Source: Streptomyces spongiicola
Lineage (GTDB): Bacteria > Actinomycetota > Actinomycetes > Streptomycetales > Streptomycetaceae
DNA length: 64,000 nucleotides
Assembly: GCF_003122365.1 (NCBI RefSeq)
Contig: NZ_CP029254.1
Coordinates: 1,255,001-1,319,000 of the forward strand
Direction of reading: 5' to 3'
Part shown: positions 42,516-50,665 of the stretch, piece after piece
Layout of the letters: each line of letters opens with the position of its first letter
Numbering within the stretch: position 1 is the first letter of the stretch
Program-made: the position numbers and the translations under genes
The notes under the pieces: generated by a model
Databases searched by the model: none
Told to the model about the DNA's origin: nothing
What the model saw: only the letters and a program-made list of their open reading frames with translations

Positions 42516-44312
42516 GTGACCCAACGCATCGAGGACTACGCCCTGATCGGCGATCTGCAGACCGCGGGTCTGGTGGGCAGGAACGGCTCGGTCGACTGGC
42601 TGTGCCTGCCGCGCTTCGACTCCGGCGCCTGCTTCGCGGCACTGCTCGGCGACGAGGACAACGGACACTGGCGGCTCGCCCCCAGGGGCGCCGGGAACTG
42701 CACCCGCCGCCGCTACATCCCGGGCACACTCGTCCTCGAGTCGTTCTGGGAGACCCGGACGGGGACCGTCAAGGTGACCGACTTCATGCCGCAGCGCGAC
42801 CGGGCCCCCGACGTCGTGAGGATCGTGGAGGGCGTCAGCGGCAGCGTCGAGATGGCCGCCTCCCTCCGGCTGCGCTTCGACTACGGTTCGGTCGTCCCGT
42901 GGATGCGGCGGACGAACGGCCACCGGGTCGCGGTCGCCGGCCCCGACTCGGTGTGGCTGCGGCTGGAGAACCCGGACTCCGTGCCGGTGAAGACCTGGGG
43001 GCAGCAGTTCAGCACGCTCTCGTCGTTCACCGTCGGCGCGGGCCAGACCGTGGCGTTCGTCCTCACCTGGCACCCCTCGCACGAAGCGGCCCCCCGGCCG
43101 GTCGACCCCTTCGAGGCGCTGGCGACGAGCGTGGACGGCTGGCGGGAGTGGTCGGGGCGATGCACCTACGAGGGTCCGTACCGCGACGACGTGGTCCGTT
43201 CGCTGATCACCCTGAAGGCGCTGACGTACGCCCCGACGGGCGGCATCGTCGCCGCCCCCACCACCTCCCTCCCCGAGGACCCGGGCGGCGTACGGAACTG
43301 GGACTACCGCTACTGCTGGCTGCGCGACTCCACACTGGCCCTCGGCGCGCTCCTGTCCACCGGTTACCTCGAGGAGGCCGCCGCCTGGCGCGACTGGCTG
43401 GTGCGCGCGGCGGCCGGCGACCCTTCCGACCTCCAGATCATGTACGGGGTGGCCGGGGAGCGCCGGCTGCCCGAGGCGGAACTGCCCTGGCTGCGCGGCT
43501 ACGAGAACTCCGCCCCGGTGCGGATCGGGAACGGCGCCGTCGACCAGCTCCAGCTCGACGTCTACGGCGGGGTCATGGACTCGCTGCGGCTGGGCCGCGA
43601 GGCCGGTCTGGAGTCCGCGCCGCACGCCTGGAACCTCCAGCTGAGTCTGCTGGGATTCCTGGAGTCGACCTGGCGGGAGCCCGACGAGGGCCTGTGGGAA
43701 GTGCGGGGGCCGCGGCGCCACTTCGTGCACTCCAAGGTGATGGCCTGGGTCGCGGCCGACCGGGCCGTGCGGACGCTGGAGGACGACCCGTCCCTGCCGG
43801 GCGATGTGACCCGATGGCGGGCGATGCGGGACGCCGTGCACCGGGAGGTGTGCGAGAAGGGCTTCGACGCGGAGCGCAACACCTTCACCCAGTACTACGG
43901 TTCGGACGAGCTGGACGCCGCGGCGCTGCTCATTCCCCGGGTGGGCTTCCTCCCGCCCGGCGACCCCCGGGTCGTGGGCACGGTCGACGCGGTGCGGGCG
44001 GGGCTGGGCCGCGACGGGCTGGTCAACCGCTACAGCACCAAGGGGCCGTCCGTGGACGGGCTGCCCGGCCGTGAAGGAACGTTCCTCGTCTGCTCGTTCT
44101 GGATGGTCGACGCCCTTCGCGCGACCGGCCGGACGGAGGAGGCCAAGGACCTGTTCGAACGGCTGCTGGAACTGCGCAACGACGTGGGGCTGCTGGCGGA
44201 GGAGTACGACCCGGTGGCGCGGCGGCAGCTCGGCAACTTCCCGCAGGCGTTCAGCCATGTGGGACTGGTGGGCTCCGCCCTGGCTCTGGCCGCACGCGGC
44301 GCGGCAGGATAG
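42516..44312 (+). CDS. glycoside hydrolase family 15 protein (glucoamylase/trehalase-like)
   Basis: A 598-residue cytosolic enzyme. N-terminal beta-sandwich (to about 225; GLVGRNGSVDWLCLPRFDS) and an (alpha/alpha)6 barrel: RNWDYRYCWLRDSTLALGAL (about 260), QLDVYGGVMDSL, and LLAEEYDPVARRQLGNFPQA with the second catalytic Glu. No signal peptide, so it acts on intracellular trehalose or maltodextrin; actinobacterial members include trehalases. GTG 42516 start. Followed 4 bp later by the SDR gene, so cotranscribed. Confidence 0.93.
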   Translation: MTQRIEDYALIGDLQTAGLVGRNGSVDWLCLPRFDSGACFAALLGDEDNGHWRLAPRGAGNCTRRRYIPGTLVLESFWETRTGTVKVTDFMPQRDRAPDVVRIVEGVSGSVEMAASLRLRFDYGSVVPWMRRTNGHRVAVAGPDSVWLRLENPDSVPVKTWGQQFSTLSSFTVGAGQTVAFVLTWHPSHEAAPRPVDPFEALATSVDGWREWSGRCTYEGPYRDDVVRSLITLKALTYAPTGGIVAAPTTSLPEDPGGVRNWDYRYCWLRDSTLALGALLSTGYLEEAAAWRDWLVRAAAGDPSDLQIMYGVAGERRLPEAELPWLRGYENSAPVRIGNGAVDQLQLDVYGGVMDSLRLGREAGLESAPHAWNLQLSLLGFLESTWREPDEGLWEVRGPRRHFVHSKVMAWVAADRAVRTLEDDPSLPGDVTRWRAMRDAVHREVCEKGFDAERNTFTQYYGSDELDAAALLIPRVGFLPPGDPRVVGTVDAVRAGLGRDGLVNRYSTKGPSVDGLPGREGTFLVCSFWMVDALRATGRTEEAKDLFERLLELRNDVGLLAEEYDPVARRQLGNFPQAFSHVGLVGSALALAARGAAG

Positions 44313-44316
44313 GGCC

Positions 44317-45072
44317 ATGGATCTTGGACTGAAGGACCGTGCCTACGTCGTGACGGGCGCGACCCGCGGACTGGGCAACGCCGCCGCCCGGGCACTCGCC
44401 GCCGAGGGCGCGAAGCTGGTCGTCACCGGGCGGGACGGGGAGGCGGCCGCGGCCGCGGCCGCGGAGATCGCCCCGGACGCCGTCGGTGTCGCGGCCGACA
44501 ACGCCGCCCCCGGGACCGCCGAGCGGCTGATCGGGGCGGCCAGGACGCACTTCGGCCGCCTCGACGGCGTACTGATCAGCGTCGGCGGCCCCCCGCCGGG
44601 GTTCGTCGCCGACAACACGGACGAGCAGTGGCAGGCGGCGTTCGAGTCGGTGTTCCTGGGAGCGGTCAGGCTGGCCCGGGGCGCGGCGGCGGCGCTGGGC
44701 GAGGGCGGGGTCGTCGGTTTCGTGCTGTCCGGCTCGGTCCACGAGCCGATTCCCGGCCTGACCATCTCGAACGGCCTCCGCCCCGGCCTGGCCGGTTTCG
44801 CCAAGTCGCTCTCGGACGAGCTGGGACCGCGCGGGATCCGCGTGGTGGGGCTGCTGCCCGCGCGCATCGACACCGACCGGGTGCGCGAACTCGACGCGCT
44901 GTCGGGGGACGCGGACGCCGCCCGTGCCGCGAACGAGTCCCGGATCCCGCTGCGGCGCTACGGCACTCCGGAGGAGTTCGGGCGCACGGCGGCGTTCATG
45001 CTCTCGCCGGCGGCGTCGTACCTCACGGGGGTGATGCTGCCGGTGGACGGCGGGGCCCGATCCGGTTTCTGA
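44317..45072 (+). CDS. atypical SDR, catalytic Tyr/Lys not conserved
   Basis: 251 residues. Cofactor motif TGATRGLGNAAARAL is intact (about 14-28), as is ISVGGPP in place of NAG. Where the YxxxK should be, the sequence is ISNGLRPGLAGFAKSL: Tyr is Asn and Lys is shifted or lost. A C-terminal SYLTGVMLPVDGGARSGF is normal for the fold. This resembles the BKR-like SDR subgroup with unusual active sites. Its last codons and stop form the first copy of a 47-bp tandem repeat. Confidence 0.9.
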   Translation: MDLGLKDRAYVVTGATRGLGNAAARALAAEGAKLVVTGRDGEAAAAAAAEIAPDAVGVAADNAAPGTAERLIGAARTHFGRLDGVLISVGGPPPGFVADNTDEQWQAAFESVFLGAVRLARGAAAALGEGGVVGFVLSGSVHEPIPGLTISNGLRPGLAGFAKSLSDELGPRGIRVVGLLPARIDTDRVRELDALSGDADAARAANESRIPLRRYGTPEEFGRTAAFMLSPAASYLTGVMLPVDGGARSGF

Positions 45073-45347
45073 CCCTCGCCGCACGACCGGTGGACGGCGG
45101 GGCCCGATCCGGTTTCTGACCCTCGCCGCACGACCGGTGGACGGCGGGGCCCGATCCGGTTTCTGACCCTCGCCGCACGACCGGTGGACGGCGGGGCCCG
45201 ATCCGGTTTCTGGCCCTCGCCGCACGACCTGCGTGACGACACGGCCGGATCCGGTTTCTGACCCTCGCCGCACGGCCGGTGGACGGCGGGGCCCGATCCG
45301 GTTTCTGACGCGGGCCGCACGACCTCCGTGACGGCACGACGCCGTCC
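45040..45347. repeat. 47-bp tandem repeat array starting inside the SDR gene
   Basis: Copies start at 45040, 45087, 45134, 45181, 45228 (48 bp, diverged first half), 45276 and, partial, 45323. Copies 1-3 are identical over the central block; copy 4 has one change (TGA to TGG). Each unit contains GATCCGGTTTCTGACCCTCG, i.e. a copy of the SDR stop codon and its context. Copy 1 encodes the final residues VDGGARSGF. No unique spacers, so not CRISPR. Confidence 0.95.
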
Positions 45348-45473
45348 AACCCGCCCGTTCACCCCGTCCCGGGTCCGCCGCGCTGCCGTCCGGCCACCCG
45401 GGGGATGCACCGCCCTCCGCGTTGGCGCTTCGCACACATATGGACAAGTGTGACGAACAAGGAGGAGGTGCAC

Positions 45474-45602
45474 ATGGTGATCGCTGGTGGTGCCGTAGGA
45501 CCGGCCGCCCGGCAAGCCGGCACGGCGTGCCGGACGTGGACCGGCAGCAGCACCTCCCACGGCAGACGCGAGCCGTGGCGGAAGTCCGGGGGCCGGCCGT
45601 GA
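45474..45602 (+). CDS. 42-residue small ORF coupled to the universal stress protein
   Basis: ATG 45474 is preceded by AAGGAGGAGGTG, the best Shine-Dalgarno in this region, and the frame runs 42 codons (MVIAGGAVGPAARQAG ... KSGGRP) to a TGA that overlaps the GTG of the stress-protein gene (GTGA). The peptide is basic with no recognised domain. Options: a leader peptide ensuring coupled translation, or the old N-terminus of the stress protein put out of frame. I favour coupling. Confidence 0.45.
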   Translation: MVIAGGAVGPAARQAGTACRTWTGSSTSHGRREPWRKSGGRP

Positions 45603-46501
45603 GCGGGCCCCCGGCGAGCGGGCCGGTCGTCGTCGGCGTGGACGGCTCACCGTCGAGTCTGGACGCGGTCTCGGCGGCGGCCCGTGAAGCGCGGCTGCGC
45701 GGGTGCGGGCTGAAGGTGGTGCACGCGTTCGTCTGGCCCGCGATGCATGTGCCGCTCGGGCCGTCGCCGCTCGGGCCCGCCGACGGCGGGATGCGGGACA
45801 TGGTCGGACGGCTGGTGGCGCAGGCGGTGGAGCGTGCGCGCTCCGTGGCCCCCGAAGTGGAGGTCGGCAATGCGGTGGTGACCGGTGAGGCGCTGTCGGT
45901 GCTGGAGGCCGAGTCGCACACGGCACCGCTGGTGGTGGTCGGCAGCCGGGGGCTGGGCGGGTTCGGCGCGCTTCTGCTGGGTTCGACGGCGGTGCACCTG
46001 GCCGCGCACGCCCGCTGCCCGGTCATGGTGGTGAGGGGCCGGGTCGACGACACCCGCCCGGTCCTGCTGGGCGCCGATGGCTCACCGTCCGGTCGGGGGG
46101 CGGTCGAGTTCGCCTTCGAGGAAGCCGTCCTCCGCGGCACCGGCGTGGTCGCCGTGCACGCGTGGACGCCGTGGAGCGTGGCCGTCACCCCGCCGCAGGA
46201 TCCGTCGATGCCCAATGCGCTGGAGCCGGACGTACTCGCGGCCGGCGAGGAACGCGTACTGGCCGAGACCCTCGCCGGCCGGCGGGACGGGCACCCGGAT
46301 GTCGCGGTCGAGCACTCCGTCGTACGGGGCGGCGCCCGCGAGGCGCTGATCGAGGCGAGCAGGGACGCCGGGCTGATCGTCGTCGGTGCCCGCGGCCGCG
46401 GGGGGTTCGCCGGCCTGCTCCTCGGATCGGTCAGCCAGGCCCTCCTTCATCACGCGCACTGCCCGGTCGCCGTCGTCCGGGCAGCCGATGTCCGGCGGTG
46501 A
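45599..46501 (+). CDS. universal stress protein, tandem UspA domains
   Basis: 300 residues, two UspA domains (about 8-145 and 155-295). Each has the start VVVGVDGSPSSLDAV / VLLGADGSPSGRGAV and the ATP-binding end VVGSRGLGGFGALLLGSTA / VVGARGRGGFAGLLLGSVS, i.e. G-2x-G-9x-G(S/T). In actinobacteria such proteins often answer hypoxia or dormancy signals; no DevR-type box was clear upstream. GTG start has only a weak site of its own. Confidence 0.92.
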   Translation: MSGPPASGPVVVGVDGSPSSLDAVSAAAREARLRGCGLKVVHAFVWPAMHVPLGPSPLGPADGGMRDMVGRLVAQAVERARSVAPEVEVGNAVVTGEALSVLEAESHTAPLVVVGSRGLGGFGALLLGSTAVHLAAHARCPVMVVRGRVDDTRPVLLGADGSPSGRGAVEFAFEEAVLRGTGVVAVHAWTPWSVAVTPPQDPSMPNALEPDVLAAGEERVLAETLAGRRDGHPDVAVEHSVVRGGAREALIEASRDAGLIVVGARGRGGFAGLLLGSVSQALLHHAHCPVAVVRAADVRR

Positions 46502-46702
46502 GGCTCCCGGTGCACCGCCCCGACGGCCCCGCGGGCGACGCGCGCCGCGGACCGCCCGCCCGCCGACGCTCCGTCACCCCGCGCCGGGTGGTACCGGACC
46601 ACCCGCCCCGCACCACGGCCGCAGTCGTCGCGTCAGACACGGCCGGCCGCCCTGGCAGCGGACCGGCTCTCCCCGCCCTGCTCCGCAGGAGCTTCGTTTC
46701 CT

Positions 46703-46722
46703 CCCCCGGCTGAAGCCGGGGG
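46703..46722. other. GC hairpin with TGAA loop before second stress gene
   Basis: CCCCCGGC-TGAA-GCCGGGGG, inside GCTTCGTTTCCTCCCCCGGC...GTATCCCCGAAGG, ending 21 bp before ATG 46744. The shape and flanks resemble the ends of IS200/IS605-type elements and REP-like hairpins (CCCGGCTGAAGCCGGG). No transposase remains. It could also be a leader hairpin. Confidence 0.5.
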
Positions 46723-46743
46723 TATCCCCGAAGGAAGGCCCCG

Positions 46744-47397
46744 ATGAGTGATCTCGCTTTCGTCCTCGTCGTCGTGGGAGCATGGATCGCCATCGGCCTC
46801 GTCACCGCCTGGTGGATGGCCCGGCGCGGCTACCACCACTGGGGATGGCTGCTCATGGGTGCCGTCTTCGGGCCGATCCTGACCATCGTCGCCAGTGAGC
46901 GCATCCAGCCGCGCCGGGTGGGGCCGCTGGCGCGGATGGAAGTCGGTGCGCCCGGGCCGGGCGGCCTGCGGGTGCTGGTGGGCGTGGACGGCTCCGAAGC
47001 ATCGCAGGCCGCGCTGGACCTGGCCGTCGAACTGCTGGGGCCGTACGCGAAAGCGCTCGTCGCGGTCGAGGTGGTGGGGTACGACGCGGCCGACGACGAA
47101 GCGGACCCGAGCATCGCCGCGGCGAGGAGCCGTCTGGCGGCGGTCGCCGAGCGCGGCGGCGGACGGGTGACCGAATGCGACATCATCCCGGGCCCGCCTG
47201 CGCAGGCTCTGGTGGACTACGCCGGACAACAGGGCTTCGACCTCATCGTGGTCGGCACGCACGGAAGGGGCCTGTCCCGTCGCCTGCTCGGCAACGTGGC
47301 CCGGGAACTGGTGCGTCAGCACACCGTTCCCGTTCTCGTGACCGGCGAGCGCCGACGCGAGTCCCCCGAGGAGCCCCCGGGTGAGGCGCCCGGGTGA
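46744..47397 (+). CDS. membrane-anchored universal stress protein
   Basis: 217 residues, ATG behind GAAGGAAGG. Two N-terminal membrane segments (LAFVLVVVGAWIAIGLVTAWW, WGWLLMGAVFGPILTIVA) then one UspA domain (about 78-200): VLVGVDGSEASQAAL, QGFDLIVVGTHGRGLSRRLLGNVARELV. The fusion puts a stress sensor at the membrane; the membrane half resembles small phospholipase-D-nuclease-like or YqaE-like anchors. Unusual but seen in actinobacteria. Confidence 0.9.
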   Translation: MSDLAFVLVVVGAWIAIGLVTAWWMARRGYHHWGWLLMGAVFGPILTIVASERIQPRRVGPLARMEVGAPGPGGLRVLVGVDGSEASQAALDLAVELLGPYAKALVAVEVVGYDAADDEADPSIAAARSRLAAVAERGGGRVTECDIIPGPPAQALVDYAGQQGFDLIVVGTHGRGLSRRLLGNVARELVRQHTVPVLVTGERRRESPEEPPGEAPG

Positions 47398-47575
47398 GGC
47401 GCCGACGCGCACCCGGCGGGGCACCGCCGCAAGGTCCCGGGGCACGGAGCACGACCCCTCCCGGGCCCGGCGCGGGAACCCCGCCCCGATGGCCTCCTGG
47501 CCCCGGCTTCCCGCCTCGGCTTCCCGCCTTGGCTTCCCGTCCCGGCGCCGGGCCGGCCGGCGCGGGTCCGTGCAC

Positions 47576-47612
47576 GCTCCGGCCGGTGACATGTGCCGTC
47601 ACCGGCCGGAGC
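47576..47612. terminator. bidirectional terminator
   Basis: Perfect 15-bp stem 47576-47590 / 47598-47612 with 7-nt loop, between the convergent stress protein and DUF6381 genes. Before it, CGGCTTCCCG(C/T)C(C/T)T repeats three times (47505-47545). Confidence 0.85.
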
Positions 47613-47628
47613 GAACGGGCGCGGAGTG

Positions 47629-47820
47629 TCACTCCATGGGGTAGACGTCCCCGGACCCCATCGCACTCTCCTGCTCGCTCTGCTCCTGGAGCCTGCGCGC
47701 CTTCTCCTTGAGCCGCCGGCTCTCCTCGGGATCGTTCACGCGTTCCGCGGCCTGCTTCAGTTCCTCGGCCTTCTGCCGCATCTGCCGGACCCGGCCGCCG
47801 ACTTCGTCTGACATGCTCAT
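47629..47820 (-). CDS. DUF6381-type small helical protein
   Basis: 63 residues: GRVRQMRQKAEELKQAAERV, NDPEESRRLKEKARRLQEQS, then EQESAMGSGDVYPME. Entirely predicted helix, charged, with a conserved GSGD tail. GAGGAGGTC precedes the ATG. A streptomycete-specific small protein of unknown role, commonly near stress genes. Confidence 0.85.
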   Translation of the reverse strand: MSMSDEVGGRVRQMRQKAEELKQAAERVNDPEESRRLKEKARRLQEQSEQESAMGSGDVYPME

Positions 47821-48172
47821 GACCTCCTCGATGTCGCTTCCAGCGGGCCACTCTCAGCGAACCAGTGCCCCCGGCAACGCGCATCCCGAACGCCGCAGGC
47901 ACTCGACACGGAGGGCATCCGGAACGCCGACGAAGGGGTTTCGCCCATGCTCGCACCCGGCGGCACGCTCGCGGAACCGGAACCGGAACCGGAACCGGAA
48001 CCGGAACCTGAGCAGGAGCAGGAGCAGGAGCGACCGTAACGGAGGCGGAACCAGCACCGGCCCCGGAACCAGACCCAGACCCAGACCCAGGACCAGACCC
48101 AGCCCCGGAACCGCAGCGGCGAGCGCGGGCGCACTCCGCCGGGGGCCTCCCGCCCCGCGACCGCCGCCCCGC
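47821..48172. other. 352-bp spacer with hexanucleotide repeats
   Basis: No firm gene. It carries the GGAACC/GGAGCA microsatellite and a following CAGACC(C) run (about 48068-48105). A 30-codon frame at 47947-48039 reads MLAPGGTLA then six EP and three EQ dipeptides; see rejected items. Confidence 0.6.
47973..48032. repeat. hexanucleotide microsatellite
   Basis: GGAACC six times (47973-48008), then TGAGCA and GGAGC(A/G) three times to 48032. Confidence 0.95.
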
Positions 48173-48751
48173 TCACGTCACTCGCTTCGCCCGGTGCTTC
48201 TGGGCCCGCAACCGCACCTCCGCCGGCAGCGCCACCAGCCCCGCCGAGTCCCGCGCGTGCGTCAGTGCCTCGGCCGAGAAGCGGTGCAGCGTCCGGCCGG
48301 GTGACGCGAAGGGCTCGAGCAGGAGACGCACACGGGCCGCCGGGGCGGTGCGGCGGCCGTGCAGGACGACCTGGGCCCGGGCCACTCCGTCCAGGTCCTC
48401 GGCCTCTCGCGCGAGCACGGCCTCCATGGCGCGGCCCCGCAGCAGCGCCCCCTCCCCGTCGCCGCTGTCCACCAGCACCTCGCCCAGCCGAGAGCGGCGG
48501 AACTGCGCCAGCAGCCACCAGAGGGCGAGGAGGACGACGACCGCCAGCGAGGCGATCACGACGGGCCACCACCATCCCTGGTCCTCCCACCGCTGCCGGC
48601 GCGCCTCGCCGAGCAGTACGGCCTCGGTTCCCCGCCACGGCCACCAGGAAGGCACCGGCAGCCCGAGCCCCGCCGCCAGCACCGCTCCGCCCAGCAGGAG
48701 GAGCAGCAGACCGGCCAGCCCGGCCAGTGTCCGGTTGACGATCCGGAGCAT
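48173..48751 (-). CDS. amaP: AmaP-like alkaline-shock membrane anchor
   Basis: 192 residues: two N-terminal membrane segments (TLAGLAGLLLLLLGGAVLAAG, VVIASLAVVVLLALWWLLAQF) and a C-terminal cytosolic domain with GRAMEAVLAREAEDL and RVRLLLEPFASPGRTLHRFS. In Firmicutes AmaP tethers Asp23 to the membrane. Last gene of the five-gene Asp23 operon transcribed from 50552; 5 bp after the DUF6286 gene. Confidence 0.85.
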   Translation of the reverse strand: MLRIVNRTLAGLAGLLLLLLGGAVLAAGLGLPVPSWWPWRGTEAVLLGEARRQRWEDQGWWWPVVIASLAVVVLLALWWLLAQFRRSRLGEVLVDSGDGEGALLRGRAMEAVLAREAEDLDGVARAQVVLHGRRTAPAARVRLLLEPFASPGRTLHRFSAEALTHARDSAGLVALPAEVRLRAQKHRAKRVT

Positions 48752-48756
48752 TCCCC

Positions 48757-49431
48757 TCACCCCTTCTTCGCCGGACGGCGCACCCGCACGGACAGGGCCG
48801 GCCGCCGTACCAGCCCGAGTTCGCGGATACCCTCGCCCAACGCGGTGTCCAGATCGGACCGGACCTCGTCGAGTTCGCGGAAGTGGGACACCGCCCGCAC
48901 CGTGACCCGGGACCGCCTCACCCGCACTCGTACGGACTGGACCCCGGACACCTCCACCGCCCGGTCCCGCAGCACCAGCTCCGCGGCGTCCCGGTCGAGT
49001 CCGGCCCGTACGTCGGCGTCGTCCGCCCGGCGCCGCATGGGCAGCAGATTCCGCAGCCCCGGTGTCACCGCGAGCACCAGCAGCCACGCGCCGACCAGGA
49101 CGGCCGCAGCGGCACCGGCCAGCACCCACACGTCGTCCACCGGTCTGCTCGCCAGTTCGCCGGCGAGCGACCGGCGCCAGGGCATCCCGGGCCGGCCGGC
49201 GCGTACCGAGGCGATGTCGAACAACAGCAGTCCCGCACCGGCCGCCACCACCAGTGCGAGCAGTCCGGCGGGAACCCGCCGCCGTGACCAGAAGCGTCCG
49301 CCGGCGCCGTCGTCCCCGGCGGTCGCGGGCAGCGGCCGGAACGCGGCACCGGGGGCCGACCGGTCCGGTCGCCGTTCGGGCGGGCCGACCGGTTCGCCCT
49401 CCCGCACCGGTTCCTTCACCGGTTCGCTCAT
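48757..49431 (-). CDS. DUF6286 membrane protein of Asp23 cluster
   Basis: 224 residues: Pro/Glu-rich cytosolic head (1-45), two membrane segments (VPAGLLALVVAAGAGLLLFD; VWVLAGAAAAVLVGAWLLVL), then a soluble domain (135-224) with VSGVQSVRVRVRRSRVTVRA, which resembles an Asp23-like fold. It overlaps the upstream gene by 4 bp (ATGA). Confidence 0.85.
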   Translation of the reverse strand: MSEPVKEPVREGEPVGPPERRPDRSAPGAAFRPLPATAGDDGAGGRFWSRRRVPAGLLALVVAAGAGLLLFDIASVRAGRPGMPWRRSLAGELASRPVDDVWVLAGAAAAVLVGAWLLVLAVTPGLRNLLPMRRRADDADVRAGLDRDAAELVLRDRAVEVSGVQSVRVRVRRSRVTVRAVSHFRELDEVRSDLDTALGEGIRELGLVRRPALSVRVRRPAKKG

Positions 49432-49871
49432 CGGAGCCTTCCCTGGGCAGCCCGGCGCGTGTGGACGGAGTGCAGCCGCTCGACCCGCACGGCGACCTCC
49501 GGCACCACCATTCCCGCCAGCGCCTCCACCCGCTCGGCGACCCGGCGGCGCACGGCCCGGCACTGGCCGCCGATGTCGCACGGGTAGTCGAGTTCGAGGC
49601 TGATCCTCACCCGGGCGTGGCCTTGGTGCACGGCGACCGCCGCATGCGGGGCGGAACCGCCCTCCGGCACCCGGGCGAGTGCCTCACGGGCCGCCTGGGC
49701 GGCGATCTTCGCGACCACGCGGTCGGCGATGGCGGTCGCCCCGCGCTCGCACGCGGGAATCCCCTTCTCTCCGGGGTACGCGATCGCTCCGGGCTCCGGG
49801 GATGCCGCCGCGGGCGGTACCGGGGGCGGCACCGATGGCGGTACCGGGGGCGGGGGCGTCCGGGCGGCCAC
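49428..49871 (-). CDS. Asp23/Gls24-like protein with proline-rich head
   Basis: 147 residues from GTG 49871. Head PPPPVPPSVPPPVPP, then an Asp23-type domain (about 40-140): GATAIADRVVAKIAAQAARE, VRISLELDYPCDIG, RVAERVEALAGMVVPEVAVR. Divergent from the canonical Asp23 two genes upstream. Confidence 0.8.
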   Translation of the reverse strand: MAARTPPPPVPPSVPPPVPPAAASPEPGAIAYPGEKGIPACERGATAIADRVVAKIAAQAAREALARVPEGGSAPHAAVAVHQGHARVRISLELDYPCDIGGQCRAVRRRVAERVEALAGMVVPEVAVRVERLHSVHTRRAAQGRLR

Positions 49872-49877
49872 GCCGGG

Positions 49878-50069
49878 TCACCCCCGCCGGTCGCCGCGGC
49901 CGCGGCCCCGGAGGAAGTCGCCCGGTTCGAGGTCGCCGTCGAGGATCCGCCCGACGACGAACCCGACCGCCCCCAACGCCGCCACCAGCAGGAACGCCGC
50001 GAACCCGCCGAAGTATCCGGCGAATCCGAGCGCCATCCCGGCCAGCAGGCCGGCAACCGCCATGCTCAT
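49878..50069 (-). CDS. small membrane protein of Asp23 cluster
   Basis: 63 residues: AVAGLLAGMALGFAGYFGGF and AAFLLVAALGAVGFVVGRIL are two membrane helices, then GDLEPGDFLRGRGRGDRRG. It occupies the place of the DUF2273 small protein in Firmicute Asp23 operons. Start behind GAGGAGCCCGGG. Confidence 0.85.
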   Translation of the reverse strand: MSMAVAGLLAGMALGFAGYFGGFAAFLLVAALGAVGFVVGRILDGDLEPGDFLRGRGRGDRRG

Positions 50070-50093
50070 CCCGGGCTCCTCTCGTGAGTTCCG

Positions 50094-50552
50094 CTACTGG
50101 ATCCGCGGTTCCGTCTCTTCGTCTTCCTCGTCCGGCAGCTTCACATCGCCGACGGCGATGTTGACCTCGACGACCTGGAGACCCGCCATCCGCTCCACCG
50201 CGGCGACGACGTTCTCCCGCACGGCGCGGGCCACGTCCGCGATCGCGACCCCGTAGTCGACGACGATCTCCAGGTCGAGCGCGGTCTGCTTCTCACCCAC
50301 CTCGGCCTTCACCCCCCGGGTGACGGGTGGTTTGCCTCCGGGCACCCGGTCGCGCACCGCGCCGAAGGTGCGGGACAGGCCGCTGCCCATCGCATGGACA
50401 CCGACCACGTCGCGGGCCGCGAGTGCGGCGATCTTCTCCACGACGCCGTCCGCGATGGTGGTACGGCCCCGGGTACCCGGGGCGCCGCCGCCCCGCCGTA
50501 CCGCGGCGGCCGATTCCTTGCTCACACTGACATCCGTGTCGGTCATCGCCAT
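50094..50552 (-). CDS. Asp23/Gls24-family envelope stress protein
   Basis: 152 residues from ATG 50552 (GGAAAGG). Canonical core: GRTTIADGVVEKIAALAARD, VGVHAMGSGLS, ALDLEIVVDYGVAIADVARA, VRENVVAAVERMAGLQVVEV, NIAVGDVKLP. First gene of the operon asp23 - small membrane - Asp23-like - DUF6286 - amaP (gaps 24, 6, -4, 5 bp). The set likely builds a membrane-tethered cortical layer for envelope stress. Confidence 0.92.
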   Translation of the reverse strand: MAMTDTDVSVSKESAAAVRRGGGAPGTRGRTTIADGVVEKIAALAARDVVGVHAMGSGLSRTFGAVRDRVPGGKPPVTRGVKAEVGEKQTALDLEIVVDYGVAIADVARAVRENVVAAVERMAGLQVVEVNIAVGDVKLPDEEDEETEPRIQ

Positions 50553-50665
50553 GCGTACCTTTCCGAGCGGAGGTGAACTCCCGACTACGCTGACCACACT
50601 AAGTCTCCTTGCCCGCTCCCGCGCCGGACGATGCGGCAGGCTGGGGCAATGACAAGGCGACACGG

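Noticed and set aside
45040..45347. CRISPR array
   Set aside because: Units follow one another without unique spacers and no cas gene is near.
47947..48039. 30-codon EP/EQ repeat ORF over the GGAACC microsatellite
   Set aside because: It has a GAAGGGG upstream, but the reading frame is a product of the simple repeat; no homologue recognised and the downstream region is equally repetitive.
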